Part shown: positions 44,281 through 53,959 of the stretch, one piece after another
How the letters are laid out: each line of letters starts with the position of its first letter
Numbering within the stretch: the stretch's first letter is position 1
NCBI RefSeq assembly: GCF_019219825.1
Contig: NZ_JAHUXH010000003.1
Location: forward strand, 248,001-312,000
Reading direction: 5' to 3'
Origin: Streptomyces sp. TRM70350
GTDB taxonomy: Bacteria > Actinomycetota > Actinomycetes > Streptomycetales > Streptomycetaceae
DNA: 64,000 nucleotides
Made by a program: the position numbers and the translations under genes
Notes under the pieces: generated by a model
Databases searched by the model: none
What the model saw: only the letters and a program-made list of their open reading frames with translations
What the model was told of the DNA's origin: nothing

Positions 44281-45494
44281 CGCACCGCCCGCTCGACGAG
44301 CCCCTCAAGCCCGTACGGCCGCACCCGGAAGCCCCCTGGAACCAGCCGCCCGAGCCCGGCCGGGTCGACCCCGCCGTGCTCGGCGCGCTGCTGCACCGGC
44401 ACGGCTGGCAGCGCCGCGGCGGCGCCGCCGGACGCTACGGCCGCTGGACCCCGCCCGGGCCCGGGGCGAACGGCACCAGCCTGCTCGTGCCGGAGAGCCG
44501 GGCCTTCCCCGACAGCGACGACCTGCTCGGCGAGGCGCTCGTCGCCCTCTCCCGCAGCGCCACACCGTCCGCGCGCGAGGTGCTGGTCGGGCTGAGCGTG
44601 CCCAGCGACGAGATCCGCTGGTGGCGGGACGTGCCCAGCGGACCGGGCGGGGCGGCGTCCTGGACCGTCGAGGAACAGCTGCGCACCGCCGCCCGGCAGA
44701 TGCTGCTCGCCGGGGCGCTCGCCACACGCGCGCGTGCGGGCTACTACGGCGCCCGGCACAAGCGCGCCGCCGCCGTGATGCTGCAGAGCGTCCTGGTCGG
44801 CGCCGCGACCGGCGGCCGCGGCCTGACCGCCTTCGTGCCCGTCGACCCGGCCCGCCCGCTCGCCGTCCGCCTCCACCAGGCCCTGTACGCAGTCCGCGAG
44901 GCCATCGACTACCAGCGCGCCACCGGCGGCATGGACGCCTTCGACGGGGCCGTGGAAGCGGGCGTCAGCCGCGAGCTGACCGAGGCCCTCATCTCCCTGG
45001 TGCGGGGTACGGAGGGCGCGCGCATCGCCGTCGGGTGGGCGCCCGCCGCCGGTCCGCCCGAGGGCGGCGCCGCACCCGACGAGGCGGTCGAGTTCTCGCC
45101 GGGCGATCTGCCCGTCCTGCGCGAGGCCGGGGCCCGCTATCTGCGCGAGGAGCCGTCCGTGCCGGTGCGCATCACCGGCGAGGTGGTCCGGATGCGCAGG
45201 TCGGAGCGGCGCGGCGAGGGGGCCGTACGGCTGCGCGTGCTGGCCGGGGCCGAGATACCGCACGTCCGGCTCACCCTGGACGAGGAGGACTACCGGATCG
45301 CCGGGCAGGCCCACCTCGTCGGGCTGCCGGTGCGGGTGCACGGGCGGCTGGAGAGCCGGGGCGGCTTCCGGCGGCTGACGGGCGCCTCCGGGGTCGTACC
45401 GGTGCAGGTGGACGACGCGGAGCGGGACCAGCTGATGAAGTCGTTGCAGGAAAACCTCGACTTCTTCGAGGAGGCGTGCAGCGGGGAGGACTGA
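44277..45494 (+). CDS. Unknown protein coupled to the DUF4365 gene
   Basis: A 405-residue soluble protein, not recognised. The N-terminal third contains LGALLHRHGWQRRGGAAGRY. The centre is helical (REVLVGLSVPSDEIRWWRDV). The C-terminal ~110 residues have the strand spacing of an OB-like barrel (VRITGEVVRMRRSERRGEGA, GLPVRVHGRLESRGGFRRLT) and end acidic (NLDFFEEACSGED). Translationally coupled to the nuclease-like gene by a 4-base overlap. Nucleic-acid binding is a guess from the C-terminal pattern. Confidence 0.7.
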   Translation: MTHRPLDEPLKPVRPHPEAPWNQPPEPGRVDPAVLGALLHRHGWQRRGGAAGRYGRWTPPGPGANGTSLLVPESRAFPDSDDLLGEALVALSRSATPSAREVLVGLSVPSDEIRWWRDVPSGPGGAASWTVEEQLRTAARQMLLAGALATRARAGYYGARHKRAAAVMLQSVLVGAATGGRGLTAFVPVDPARPLAVRLHQALYAVREAIDYQRATGGMDAFDGAVEAGVSRELTEALISLVRGTEGARIAVGWAPAAGPPEGGAAPDEAVEFSPGDLPVLREAGARYLREEPSVPVRITGEVVRMRRSERRGEGAVRLRVLAGAEIPHVRLTLDEEDYRIAGQAHLVGLPVRVHGRLESRGGFRRLTGASGVVPVQVDDAERDQLMKSLQENLDFFEEACSGED

Positions 45495-45593
45495 GGGGTC
45501 CGATTTCGCCTGGGGTGGTCCGGGGTCGGTACGATCCCTTAATGCGCGCGCTCTCGGTATGGCGCCGCATCCACCTTCAGTCAGGAGAGACCG

Positions 45594-47570
45594 GTGTCAG
45601 ACGTCCGTGTGATCATCCAACGCGATTCCGAGCGGGAAGAGCGCACGGTGACGACGGGCACCACGGCCGCCGACCTCTTCGCCGGCGAGCGCTCGGTCAT
45701 CGCCGCGCGCGTCGGCGGTGAGCTGAAGGACCTCGCCCACGAGCTCGCCGACGGCGACGAGGTCGAGGGCGTCGAGATCTCCTCCGAGGACGGCCTGAAC
45801 ATCCTGCGCCACTCCACCGCGCACGTCATGGCGCAGGCCGTGCAGGAGCTCTTCCCCGAGGCCAAGCTGGGCATCGGCCCGCCGGTCAAGGACGGCTTCT
45901 ACTACGACTTCGACGTCGACAAGCCGTTCACGCCCGAGGATCTCAGGGCCATCGAGAAGAAGATGCAGGAGATCCAGAAGCGGGGGCAGAAGTTCGCCCG
46001 CCGCGTGGTGACCGACGAGGCCGCCCGCGAGGAGCTGGCGAACGAGCCGTACAAGCTGGAGCTGATCGGCCTCAAGGGCTCGGCCTCGTCCGAGGACGGC
46101 GCGGACGTCGAGGTCGGCGCCGGCGAGCTGACGATCTACGACAACCTGGACGCCAAGACCGGCGAGCTGTGCTGGAAGGACCTCTGCCGGGGTCCGCACC
46201 TGCCGTCCACCCGGCTCATCCCGGCGTTCAAACTGATGCGCAACGCGGCCGCCTACTGGCGCGGCAGCGAGAAGAACCCGATGCTCCAGCGCATCTACGG
46301 CACCGCCTGGCCGTCCAAGGACGAGCTGAAGGCGTACCTGGACTTCCTCGCCGAGGCCGAGAAGCGCGACCACCGCAAGCTGGGCAGCGAGCTGGACCTG
46401 TTCTCCATCCCGGAGCAGATCGGCTCCGGCCTCGCCGTCTTCCACCCCAAGGGCGGCATCATCCGCCGGGTCATGGAGGACTACTCGCGGCGCCGCCACG
46501 AGGAGGAGGGCTACGAGTTCGTCTACACCCCGCACGCGACGAAGGGGAAGCTCTTCGAGACGTCGGGCCACCTGGACTGGTACGCCGAGGGCATGTACCC
46601 GCCCATGCAGCTCGACGAGGGCGTGGACTACTACCTCAAGCCCATGAACTGCCCGATGCACAACCTGATCTTCGACGCGCGCGGCCGGTCCTACCGTGAA
46701 CTGCCGCTGCGGCTGTTCGAGTTCGGGACCGTGTACCGGTACGAGAAGTCGGGCGTCGTGCACGGCCTGACCCGCGCGCGTGGCTTCACCCAGGACGACG
46801 CGCACATCTACTGCACGCGTGAGCAGATGTCCGAGGAGCTGGACAAGACGCTCACCTTCGTCCTCGGTCTGCTGCGCGACTACGGCCTGACCGACTTCTA
46901 CCTGGAGCTGTCCACCAAGGACCCGGAGAAGTTCGTCGGCTCGGACGAGGCCTGGGAGGAGGCCACCGAGACGCTGCGCCAGGTTGCCGAGAAGCAGGGG
47001 CTTCCGCTGGTCCCGGACCCGGGCGGCGCCGCCTTCTACGGGCCGAAGATCTCCGTCCAGACCAAGGACGCCATCGGCCGTACCTGGCAGATGTCGACGA
47101 TCCAGCTCGACTTCAACCTGCCGGAGCGGTTCGACCTGGAGTACACCGCCGCGGACGGCTCCAAGCAGCGGCCGGTGATGATCCACCGCGCGCTGTTCGG
47201 GTCGATCGAGCGGTTCTTCGCGGTGCTGCTGGAGCACTACGCGGGCGCCTTCCCGGCGTGGCTGGCGCCGGTCCAGGCGATCGGCATCCCGATCGGCGAC
47301 GCGCACGTCGACTACCTGGAGAAGTTCGCCGCGGCGGCGAAGAGGAAGGGCCTGCGGGTCGAGGTCGACTCGTCCTCCGACCGGATGCAGAAGAAGATCC
47401 GCAACGCCCAGAAGCAGAAGGTCCCGTTCATGGTCATCGCGGGCGACGAGGACATGTCCAACGGCTCGGTGTCCTTCCGCTACCGGGACGGCTCGCAGGA
47501 GAACGGCATCCCGTTCGACGAGGCCATCGCCAAGATCGCGAAGGTCGTCGAGGAGCGGGTGCAGGTCTGA
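45594..47570 (+). CDS. thrS: Threonyl-tRNA synthetase
   Basis: A 658-residue class II synthetase that charges tRNA-Thr. It has an N-terminal TGS domain (1-65) and an editing domain with HSTAH and CRGPH. The catalytic core contains the zinc-binding Cys in KPMNCPMHN, motif 2 [20 protein letters not shown] and motif 3 ending [13 protein letters not shown]-terminal anticodon-binding domain ends VEERVQV. GTG 45594 follows AGGAGA. No T-box features were seen in the 99-bp leader. Slightly longer than E. coli ThrRS (642 aa). Confidence 0.98.
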   Translation: MSDVRVIIQRDSEREERTVTTGTTAADLFAGERSVIAARVGGELKDLAHELADGDEVEGVEISSEDGLNILRHSTAHVMAQAVQELFPEAKLGIGPPVKDGFYYDFDVDKPFTPEDLRAIEKKMQEIQKRGQKFARRVVTDEAAREELANEPYKLELIGLKGSASSEDGADVEVGAGELTIYDNLDAKTGELCWKDLCRGPHLPSTRLIPAFKLMRNAAAYWRGSEKNPMLQRIYGTAWPSKDELKAYLDFLAEAEKRDHRKLGSELDLFSIPEQIGSGLAVFHPKGGIIRRVMEDYSRRRHEEEGYEFVYTPHATKGKLFETSGHLDWYAEGMYPPMQLDEGVDYYLKPMNCPMHNLIFDARGRSYRELPLRLFEFGTVYRYEKSGVVHGLTRARGFTQDDAHIYCTREQMSEELDKTLTFVLGLLRDYGLTDFYLELSTKDPEKFVGSDEAWEEATETLRQVAEKQGLPLVPDPGGAAFYGPKISVQTKDAIGRTWQMSTIQLDFNLPERFDLEYTAADGSKQRPVMIHRALFGSIERFFAVLLEHYAGAFPAWLAPVQAIGIPIGDAHVDYLEKFAAAAKRKGLRVEVDSSSDRMQKKIRNAQKQKVPFMVIAGDEDMSNGSVSFRYRDGSQENGIPFDEAIAKIAKVVEERVQV

Positions 47571-47584
47571 CGCGTAGGTGAAAG

Positions 47585-47618
47585 GCCTCCGGGATGTTCT
47601 GTTCAGCTTCCCGGAGGC
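47585..47618 (+). terminator. Terminator after thrS
   Basis: 10-bp stem (47585-47594 with 47609-47618), 14-nt loop, then ATTTC; overlaps the 3' end of the convergent channel pseudogene. Confidence 0.65.
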
Positions 47619-48260
47619 ATTTCGCTGTCCTCGCGGGAGAGCACCTGGATCAGCCACGACGAGAACGACCCGGCGACCGTGCCCAGCAGCGCCAGCCCGC
47701 ACGCCATGATCCCGACGGCGATGAGCCGGCCCATCGGCGTCACCGGGGCGATGTCGCCGTAGCCGACGGTCGCGAGGGTCGAGCACGTCCACCACACGGC
47801 GTCCCCGAAGGTCCGCATGGTCGCGCCGGGCGCCCCCCGCTCATGGTCGTAGACGGAGAGCGCACCGGTGAAGCCGAGCAGTCAGACGCTCAGCCCCGCA
47901 TAGACGATCACGCGGGCGTACAGCGTGAGCCGCGCCTCGCCGCGCCGCCGCCGTACGGTCTCGTACAGCTTGACGACCCGCACCGGCGGCATCAGCGGCA
48001 ACAGGACCACCACCGTGTCCAGCCAGTGCGTCGGATACGAAACTCAGGCCCCGCCCGCTGAGCCGCCGGCGCACCGCGTAGTCGGCGGCGAAGAGTGCCC
48101 AGGCTGTGAGCATCACGACGAGGCAGACGTCCCACCCGACGGTGGGCAGCCGGTGGGCCAGGACGAGGATCGCGTAGGCGGCGAGGCAGAGCAGTGACGC
48201 GAGGCCGAGGGGCAGCTCGGTGCGGCGCTCCGAGCGGGCCTGGAGGCTGTCGTCGTCCAT
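47603..48260 (-). pseudogene. Broken potassium channel (Ion_trans_2 type)
   Basis: ATG 48260 opens a voltage-channel-like N-terminus (LPLGLASLLCLAAYAILVLA, WDVCLVVMLTAWALFAADYA). Near 48035 the frame shifts; the continuation YPTHWLDTVVVLLPLMPPVR and LTLYARVIVYAGLSV then meets an in-frame TGA (near 47880). After the stop, translation resumes as LLGFTGALSVYDHERG with the selectivity filter TLATVGYGD and a final helix. One frameshift plus one nonsense codon inactivate what would be a ~215-residue K+ channel. Confidence 0.82.
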
Positions 48261-48338
48261 CGGCCCAGCTTGGCCCCGGGTGGTTTCGGCGAGCCCCGGC
48301 GACACGCCGCGAACGGGCGAAGCCATATGCTGCCTAGC

Positions 48339-48887
48339 ATGACGAGTGAGCCGGAGCAGCAGATCGGAGTGGGGACGCAGGACGCGTTCCAGCGCCTGTG
48401 GACGCCCCACCGGATGGCATACATCCAGGGCGAGAACAAGCCGACCGGTCCGGGGGCCGACGACGGCTGCCCCTTCTGCTCGATCCCGGCGAAGTCCGAC
48501 GAGGACGGACTGATCGTCCAGCGCGGTGCGCAGGTGTACGCGGTGCTGAACCTGTACCCGTACAACGGCGGCCACCTCATGGTCGTGCCCTACCGCCATG
48601 TCGCCGACTACACCGACCTCACCGAGCCCGAGACCGCGGAGCTGGCCGGGCTGACCAAGCAGGCGATGACGGCCCTGCGGACCGCGTCGGGCGCCCAGGG
48701 CTTCAACATCGGCATGAACCAGGGCTCGGTCGCCGGCGCGGGCATCGCCGCGCATCTGCACCAGCACATCGTCCCCCGCTGGGGCGGCGACACGAACTTC
48801 ATGCCGGTGGTGGGGCACACGCGCGTGCTGCCGCAGCTGCTGGCCGACACGCGGAAGATGCTGGCGGACGCCTGGCCGACGGCGTGA
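48339..48887 (+). CDS. HIT-family hydrolase/phosphorylase
   Basis: A 182-residue nucleotide-binding protein with the histidine triad HLHQHIVPRW near residue 140 and the zinc-site start CPFCSIP. Family members (Ap4A phosphorylase/FHIT type) cleave dinucleoside polyphosphates. ATG 48339 (MTSEPEQQIGVG) is used; an in-frame ATG at 48327 is possible, and neither has a good ribosome site. In Streptomyces it precedes the PI/PIM lipid cluster, here separated by two minus-strand genes. Confidence 0.92.
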   Translation: MTSEPEQQIGVGTQDAFQRLWTPHRMAYIQGENKPTGPGADDGCPFCSIPAKSDEDGLIVQRGAQVYAVLNLYPYNGGHLMVVPYRHVADYTDLTEPETAELAGLTKQAMTALRTASGAQGFNIGMNQGSVAGAGIAAHLHQHIVPRWGGDTNFMPVVGHTRVLPQLLADTRKMLADAWPTA

Positions 48888-48926
48888 CGGTGCGGCGTTC
48901 CCGCCGCACCGCCCGCAGCCGTGGGC

Positions 48927-50588
48927 CTACGCGTCGTACAGATCCGCCTTGCGCGGCGTGGGGTCCTGCACCGCCGTGCTGAGGAACGCCGAGCGCGTAC
49001 CGAACTTCTCGGTGTCCACGCCGTTCTCCTGAAGCACCCGGATCGCCGCCGAGTGGACCACCCGGAGCACCGGCGTGGCGGCGCGCAGCGCGTCGTCGGC
49101 CATGAACCGGTGCCGCCACGGCTTGGCGGCCCAGGCGTGCCGCAGGCCGAACGGCTCGGGCAGGGCCAGCGAGCCGCCGAGCCAGTTCAGCAGCGGCGGG
49201 TACCAGGTCAGCGGGGCCCGGGCGGCCAGCCGTACCACCTCGTCGGCGTCGACCAGCGGCAGCTTCACCGTCCGTGTCTCCCACCGCTTCAGGGACTTCT
49301 GCACCGACTTCTCCTTCGCCGCCGGCTTGGTGGTGAAGAGCGGGTGCACGGGACCCAGGGCGTGGCCGGTGACCTCGATGCGCAGCGTCTCGTAGAGCAC
49401 GGTCACGGTGATCAGCATGGTGATCACGAGCTGACCGTCCCAGAGCGTCCACTGCACGCCCAGGTAGTGCCGGTCGCCGCTGCCGAACTGCTGCTTGTTG
49501 CAGATGTCCTGTATGGCGTGCGACTTGACCTGGTACGCCTCGACGTCCGTGCCCTCCGGCCGGGACACCTCCTTCGCGTTCTCGCCGATGGGCGTCACGA
49601 TCCAGTGCCGTATCGAGGGCTTGGGGAAGCCGCCCGTGTTCAGCGGGCCGCGCTCCAGCATGCGCAACTGGTCGTGGATGGACCGTATGACGTCCCAGCT
49701 GCGGAACGGGTGGATCTCCCGGTCGGGATCGGCCCGGGCGAGGTCCTCCGCGAGCTGCCAGCTGCCCCAGCGGGTGCCCATGCCGAGTATGCCCTTGGGC
49801 CCGGCGTAGAAGACGGAGTTGGACTGCTGCTCGGCGCTGAGCCGGGCGAGGGCCTGGCGCAGCTGCTCGGCGGCGGTCTCGCCGGGGTTGCTCGGCACCG
49901 CCTCGGGCACCTTCGCGCCGACGCTGCTGCCCGCGAGCAGGCTGTCCCAGCGCTCCCGCAGGTCCTTCGCGGTGCGCTCGCAGATCAGCTTGGCCCAGAA
50001 CCAGCCGATCACCGGCATGACCACCGCCGCGCGCGCGTACCAGGCCCAGAAGCCGGTGAACGGCATCCGGATCAGGAAGATCACCGCCAGCGCGCCCACC
50101 GCGACGAGCAGCGTGGTCGCGAGCGTCGAGGCCCGTCTGTCCTCGCGCCGGGCGATGGTCGTGCGCAGGGTGAAGACCAGCAGCCAGACCAGCAGCCCGG
50201 GCAGGAAGAGCAGACCGCACAGGACCATGACGATCGTGAGCAGATTGTCGCGCTCCCGGCGGATGCGGTTGGCCGCGAGACAGTGCTCGACGACGACCTG
50301 GGGCTCCGCACCGAAGGACTGGATCAGCGGTGCCCGGCCGGCGCCGAGCATACGGTCGACCACCGCCCGGGAGAACGCCTCACCGAGGTTGGGCCGGAAG
50401 ATCCTCGCCCACTTCTGGCCCGGCTTCACGGTCGACTCGTGCCACTCGCTGTTCGCCTTGAGTATCTCCTCGACCTCGTTGTCCCGGTAGGCCGCCGAGG
50501 CCAGCGCGAACGTCGCCGTCTGTCCCTCGTCGCCCGTGCGCGGCACCTGCGGCCCGAAGATGTCCGCGTAACCGCTGTCAACGGTCAT
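48927..50588 (-). CDS. Large membrane protein of unknown function
   Basis: A 553-residue protein. Residues 1-112 are cytoplasmic; helices are likely at 115-141, 155-177 and 183-203, then a large soluble part (about 210-390), another hydrophobic stretch (LVITMLITVTVLYETLRIEV) and a C-terminal domain ending in RKADLYDA. No motif I recognise. ATG 50588 is used, opening MTVDSGYADIFGPQVPRTGD. The C-terminus is convergent with the HIT gene, and the 216-bp gap before it shows nothing. Confidence 0.75.
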   Translation of the reverse strand: MTVDSGYADIFGPQVPRTGDEGQTATFALASAAYRDNEVEEILKANSEWHESTVKPGQKWARIFRPNLGEAFSRAVVDRMLGAGRAPLIQSFGAEPQVVVEHCLAANRIRRERDNLLTIVMVLCGLLFLPGLLVWLLVFTLRTTIARREDRRASTLATTLLVAVGALAVIFLIRMPFTGFWAWYARAAVVMPVIGWFWAKLICERTAKDLRERWDSLLAGSSVGAKVPEAVPSNPGETAAEQLRQALARLSAEQQSNSVFYAGPKGILGMGTRWGSWQLAEDLARADPDREIHPFRSWDVIRSIHDQLRMLERGPLNTGGFPKPSIRHWIVTPIGENAKEVSRPEGTDVEAYQVKSHAIQDICNKQQFGSGDRHYLGVQWTLWDGQLVITMLITVTVLYETLRIEVTGHALGPVHPLFTTKPAAKEKSVQKSLKRWETRTVKLPLVDADEVVRLAARAPLTWYPPLLNWLGGSLALPEPFGLRHAWAAKPWRHRFMADDALRAATPVLRVVHSAAIRVLQENGVDTEKFGTRSAFLSTAVQDPTPRKADLYDA

Positions 50589-50804
50589 TCCCGCCCCCGA
50601 TCGCCGCCACTGTCGCTCCTGCGGCTCTTCCCGACTTCCGTGCTCCGCACACCTGTTGATCAGGTCATCAGCGTATCCGCAGGCACCGACATGCGTCGGC
50701 GGACGGCCGAAGCCGCCCGCCGACCCGGAGACAACCGCCTCGTACAGGCCGCGCGCGTGCGCCCGATCGCAACCGCGCGGCCACGCACGCCTCTTGCGCG
50801 CCTC

Positions 50805-53003
50805 CTAGGACGCTTCCTGCTCCTGTTTCCGCACCCGCTCGGCGACTTGAGGGGGCATCGGCTCGTGCCGCGCGTAGCGCCGGCTGAACCGCGCGGTCCC
50901 GTGCGACAGCGAGCGCAGATCGACGGCGTACCGCCCGATCTCGATCTCGGGCACCTCGGCGCGTACGACAGTGCGCCCGCCGGCCGTCTGCTCGGTGCCC
51001 AGCACCCGGCCGCGCCGCCCGGACAGGTCGCTCATCACGGCGCCCACGTAGTCGTCGCCGACCAGCACGCTCACCTCGGCCACCGGCTCCAGCAGATGGA
51101 TCCTCGCGTCGGCCGCGGCCTCCCGCAGCGCGAGCGCGCCCGCCGTCTGGAACGCGGCGTCCGAGGAGTCCACGGAGTGCGCCTTGCCGTCCAGCAGCGT
51201 GACCCGTACGTCGACGAGCGGGTATCCCGCGGCGACGCCCTTGGCGGCCTGCGCGCGGACGCCCTTCTCCACCGACGGGATGAACTGCCGTGGCACCGCG
51301 CCGCCGACGACCTTGTCGACGAACTCGATGCCCGAGCCGCCGGGCAGCGGCTCCACCTCGATCTCGCAGATGGCGTACTGCCCGTGCCCGCCGGACTGCT
51401 TGACGTGCCGCCCGCGTCCCGCCGACTTGTGCGCGAACGTCTCCCGCAGGGAGACCTTGTGCGGTACGACGTCGACCTGGACGCCGTACCGGCTGCGCAG
51501 CCGTTCCAGGGCGACGTCCGCGTGGGCCTCGCCCAGGCACCACAGGACCACCTGGTGGGTGTCCTGGTTCTGTTCCAGCCGCATGGTCGGGTCCTCGGCG
51601 ACCAGCCGGGCCAGGCCCTGGGAGAGCTTGTCCTCGTCCGGTTTGCTGTGCGCCTGGATGGCGAGCGGCAGCAGCGGGTCGGGCATGTCCCAGGGCTCCA
51701 TCAGGAGCGGGTCGTCCTTGGCGGAGAGGGTGTCGCCGGTCTCCGCGCGGTTCAGCTTCGCCACGCAGGCGAGATCACCGGCGACGCAGTGCGACACCGG
51801 GCGCTGCTGTTTGCCGAACGGCGTGGACAGGGCGCCGACGCGTTCGTCGACGTCGTGGTCCTCGTGGCCCCGGTCGGACAGTCCGTGCCCGGAGACGTGC
51901 ACGGTCACGTCCGGGCGCAGGGTCCCGGAGAAGACGCGTACGAGCGAGACGCGGCCGACGTACGGGTCGGACGAGGTCCGCACGACCTCCGCGACCAGCG
52001 GCCCGTCGGGGTCGCAGGGCTTCAGCTCGCGCGGCCTGCCGTCGATGGTGGTGACCCGGGGCTGGTCGTGCTCCAGCGGGGTCGGGAACCCGCCGGTGAT
52101 CAGCTCCAGCAGCTCGACCGTGCCGAGGCCCTGCCGGGCGCCGTCGGCGGCGGGCGCGGCGGCCAGGACGGGGAAGAACGTCCCGCGCGCGACAGCCCGC
52201 TCCAGGTCCTCCACGAGCGTCTTGACGTCGATCCGCTCACCGCCGAGGTAGCGGTCCATGAGGGTCTCGTCCTCGCTCTCCGAGATGATCCCCTCGATCA
52301 GCCGGTTGCGGGCCTCCTCGATCAGCGGCAGCTGGTCCTCGCCCGGCTCGGACTCCTTGCGCTCGCCGGTCGAGTAGTCGAACAGCTGCTGCGTCAGCAG
52401 CCCGATCAGCCCGGTCACGGGCGCGTGCCCGTCCGGTGCCTGCGGGCCGCGCAGCGGCAGGTAGAGCGGCAGTACGGCGTCGGGGTCGTCGGCTCCGAAG
52501 GCGTCCGCGCAGATCCGCGTCATCTCCTCGAAGTCCGCGCGGGCGGCCTCCAGGTGCGTGACGACGATGGCGCGCGGCATGCCGACGGCCGCGCACTCCT
52601 CCCACACCATGCGGGTCGAGCCGTCCACCCCGTCCGAGGCCGAGACGACGAAAAGGGCCGCGTCCGCCGCTCGCAGACCGGCCCGCAGTTCCCCGACGAA
52701 GTCGGCGTATCCGGGGGTGTCGAGAAGGTTGACCTTGATGCCGTTCCACTCGACCGGCACCAGGGAGAGCTGCACCGAGCGCTGCTGCCGGTGCTCGATC
52801 TCGTCGTAGTCGGAGACGGTGCCGCCGTCCTCCACGCGGCCCGCCCGGTTCACCGCCCCAGCGGTCAGTGCGAGGGCTTCTACCAATGTGGTCTTGCCCG
52901 CTCCGGAGTGGCCGACCAGCACCACATTCCGTACGGACGTGGGGTGGTCGGCCGCCACTGCCCTGCCGGCGGCTCCGGGGTGTGCGTTGGCCTTGTCGCC
53001 CAT
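50805..53003 (-). CDS. Elongation factor G-like GTPase (EF-G2)
   Basis: A 732-residue translational-type GTPase. P-loop GHSGAGKTT (31-39) and G3 DTPGYADF (95-102) are intact, but the G4 position reads THLE (149-152) instead of NKxD, so guanine specificity is weakened. Domains II-V follow, with KSAGRGRHVKQSGGHGQYAI and RFSRRYARHEPMPPQVAERV. It is a paralog of canonical EF-G, probably not the main translocase. ATG 53003 (MGDKANAHPG) is chosen; the frame is open to 53147. Divergent from the PI synthase gene. Confidence 0.88.
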   Translation of the reverse strand: MGDKANAHPGAAGRAVAADHPTSVRNVVLVGHSGAGKTTLVEALALTAGAVNRAGRVEDGGTVSDYDEIEHRQQRSVQLSLVPVEWNGIKVNLLDTPGYADFVGELRAGLRAADAALFVVSASDGVDGSTRMVWEECAAVGMPRAIVVTHLEAARADFEEMTRICADAFGADDPDAVLPLYLPLRGPQAPDGHAPVTGLIGLLTQQLFDYSTGERKESEPGEDQLPLIEEARNRLIEGIISESEDETLMDRYLGGERIDVKTLVEDLERAVARGTFFPVLAAAPAADGARQGLGTVELLELITGGFPTPLEHDQPRVTTIDGRPRELKPCDPDGPLVAEVVRTSSDPYVGRVSLVRVFSGTLRPDVTVHVSGHGLSDRGHEDHDVDERVGALSTPFGKQQRPVSHCVAGDLACVAKLNRAETGDTLSAKDDPLLMEPWDMPDPLLPLAIQAHSKPDEDKLSQGLARLVAEDPTMRLEQNQDTHQVVLWCLGEAHADVALERLRSRYGVQVDVVPHKVSLRETFAHKSAGRGRHVKQSGGHGQYAICEIEVEPLPGGSGIEFVDKVVGGAVPRQFIPSVEKGVRAQAAKGVAAGYPLVDVRVTLLDGKAHSVDSSDAAFQTAGALALREAAADARIHLLEPVAEVSVLVGDDYVGAVMSDLSGRRGRVLGTEQTAGGRTVVRAEVPEIEIGRYAVDLRSLSHGTARFSRRYARHEPMPPQVAERVRKQEQEAS

Positions 53004-53275
53004 GATCCTGCCTCCCGTGCACGGTGAGGTCACTGTGGGCGCGGACACGCGGGACCCGCGTGCTGGGCGGCTCCGGCGACGCCCGCGATTCTTCGAGCTT
53101 TCCACTCTCGTCACGGTGCGTCCATACAAAGGACGCGAAGGCGCCAACCGGCGTCGGTTGCGGACCGCCCGAGGAGCCGCGGGTGCCGGGCGGTCACCCG
53201 CACGCGCGCGTGGCTACGATGGGCCAGCCGACGGCCAGCAGGGGCCGCGCGGCGCCAGCGACCCTCGGGAAGGCC

Positions 53276-53959
53276 ATGCTGAACAAGTACGCGCGTGCAT
53301 TCTTCACGCGTGTCCTCACACCGTTCGCCGCGTTTCTGATCCGCCGGGGCGTGAGCCCCGACACGGTCACGCTGATCGGCACCGCAGGCGTGATGGGGGG
53401 CGCACTGGCCTTCTACCCCCGGGGCGAGTTCTTCTGGGGCACGGTCGTCATCACGCTGTTCGTCTTCTCCGATCTCGTCGACGGCAACATGGCCCGCCAG
53501 CTGGGCCGCTCCAGCCGCTGGGGCGCCTTCCTGGACTCCACCCTGGACCGGGTCGCCGACGGCGCCATCTTCGGCGGCTTCGCCCTGTGGTACGCCGGTG
53601 GCGGCGACGACCTCGTCCTGTGCGCCGTCTCGATCTTCTGCCTGGTCAGCGGCCAGGTGGTGTCGTACACCAAGGCGCGCGGCGAGTCGATCGGCCTGCC
53701 GGTCGCCGTGAACGGGCTGGTCGAGCGCGCCGAGCGCCTGGTGATCTCGCTGGTCGCGGCCGGGCTCGCGGGCCTGCACGCGTTCGGCGTGCCAGGCATC
53801 GACGTGCTGCTGCCGATCGCCCTGTGGCTGGTCGCCGTGGGCAGCCTGATCACGCTGATCCAGCGGGTCGTCACGGTCCGCCGGGAGTCCGCCGAGGCGG
53901 AGGCGGCGGAGCGCGAGAACGCCGACAATGCCTCTCAGGGGAGGGAGACGGCGAAATGA
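53276..53959 (+). CDS. pgsA: CDP-alcohol phosphatidyltransferase (phosphatidylinositol phosphate synthase)
   Basis: A 227-residue integral membrane enzyme with six helices. The CDP-OH-P signature is visible as DGNMARQLGR...FLDSTLDRVAD, with the catalytic Asp residues. In actinobacteria this enzyme, placed before the PIM acyltransferase and pimA, joins CDP-diacylglycerol to inositol-1-phosphate. ATG 53276 (MLNKYARAFF) is used, with GGGAAGG just upstream; the frame is open far upstream. First of a three-gene operon overlapping by four bases at each joint. Confidence 0.9.
   Translation: MLNKYARAFFTRVLTPFAAFLIRRGVSPDTVTLIGTAGVMGGALAFYPRGEFFWGTVVITLFVFSDLVDGNMARQLGRSSRWGAFLDSTLDRVADGAIFGGFALWYAGGGDDLVLCAVSIFCLVSGQVVSYTKARGESIGLPVAVNGLVERAERLVISLVAAGLAGLHAFGVPGIDVLLPIALWLVAVGSLITLIQRVVTVRRESAEAEAAERENADNASQGRETAK

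Noticed and set aside
45495..45593. T-box riboswitch before thrS
   Set aside because: The leader is only 99 bp, and I see no T-box sequence or specifier stem.
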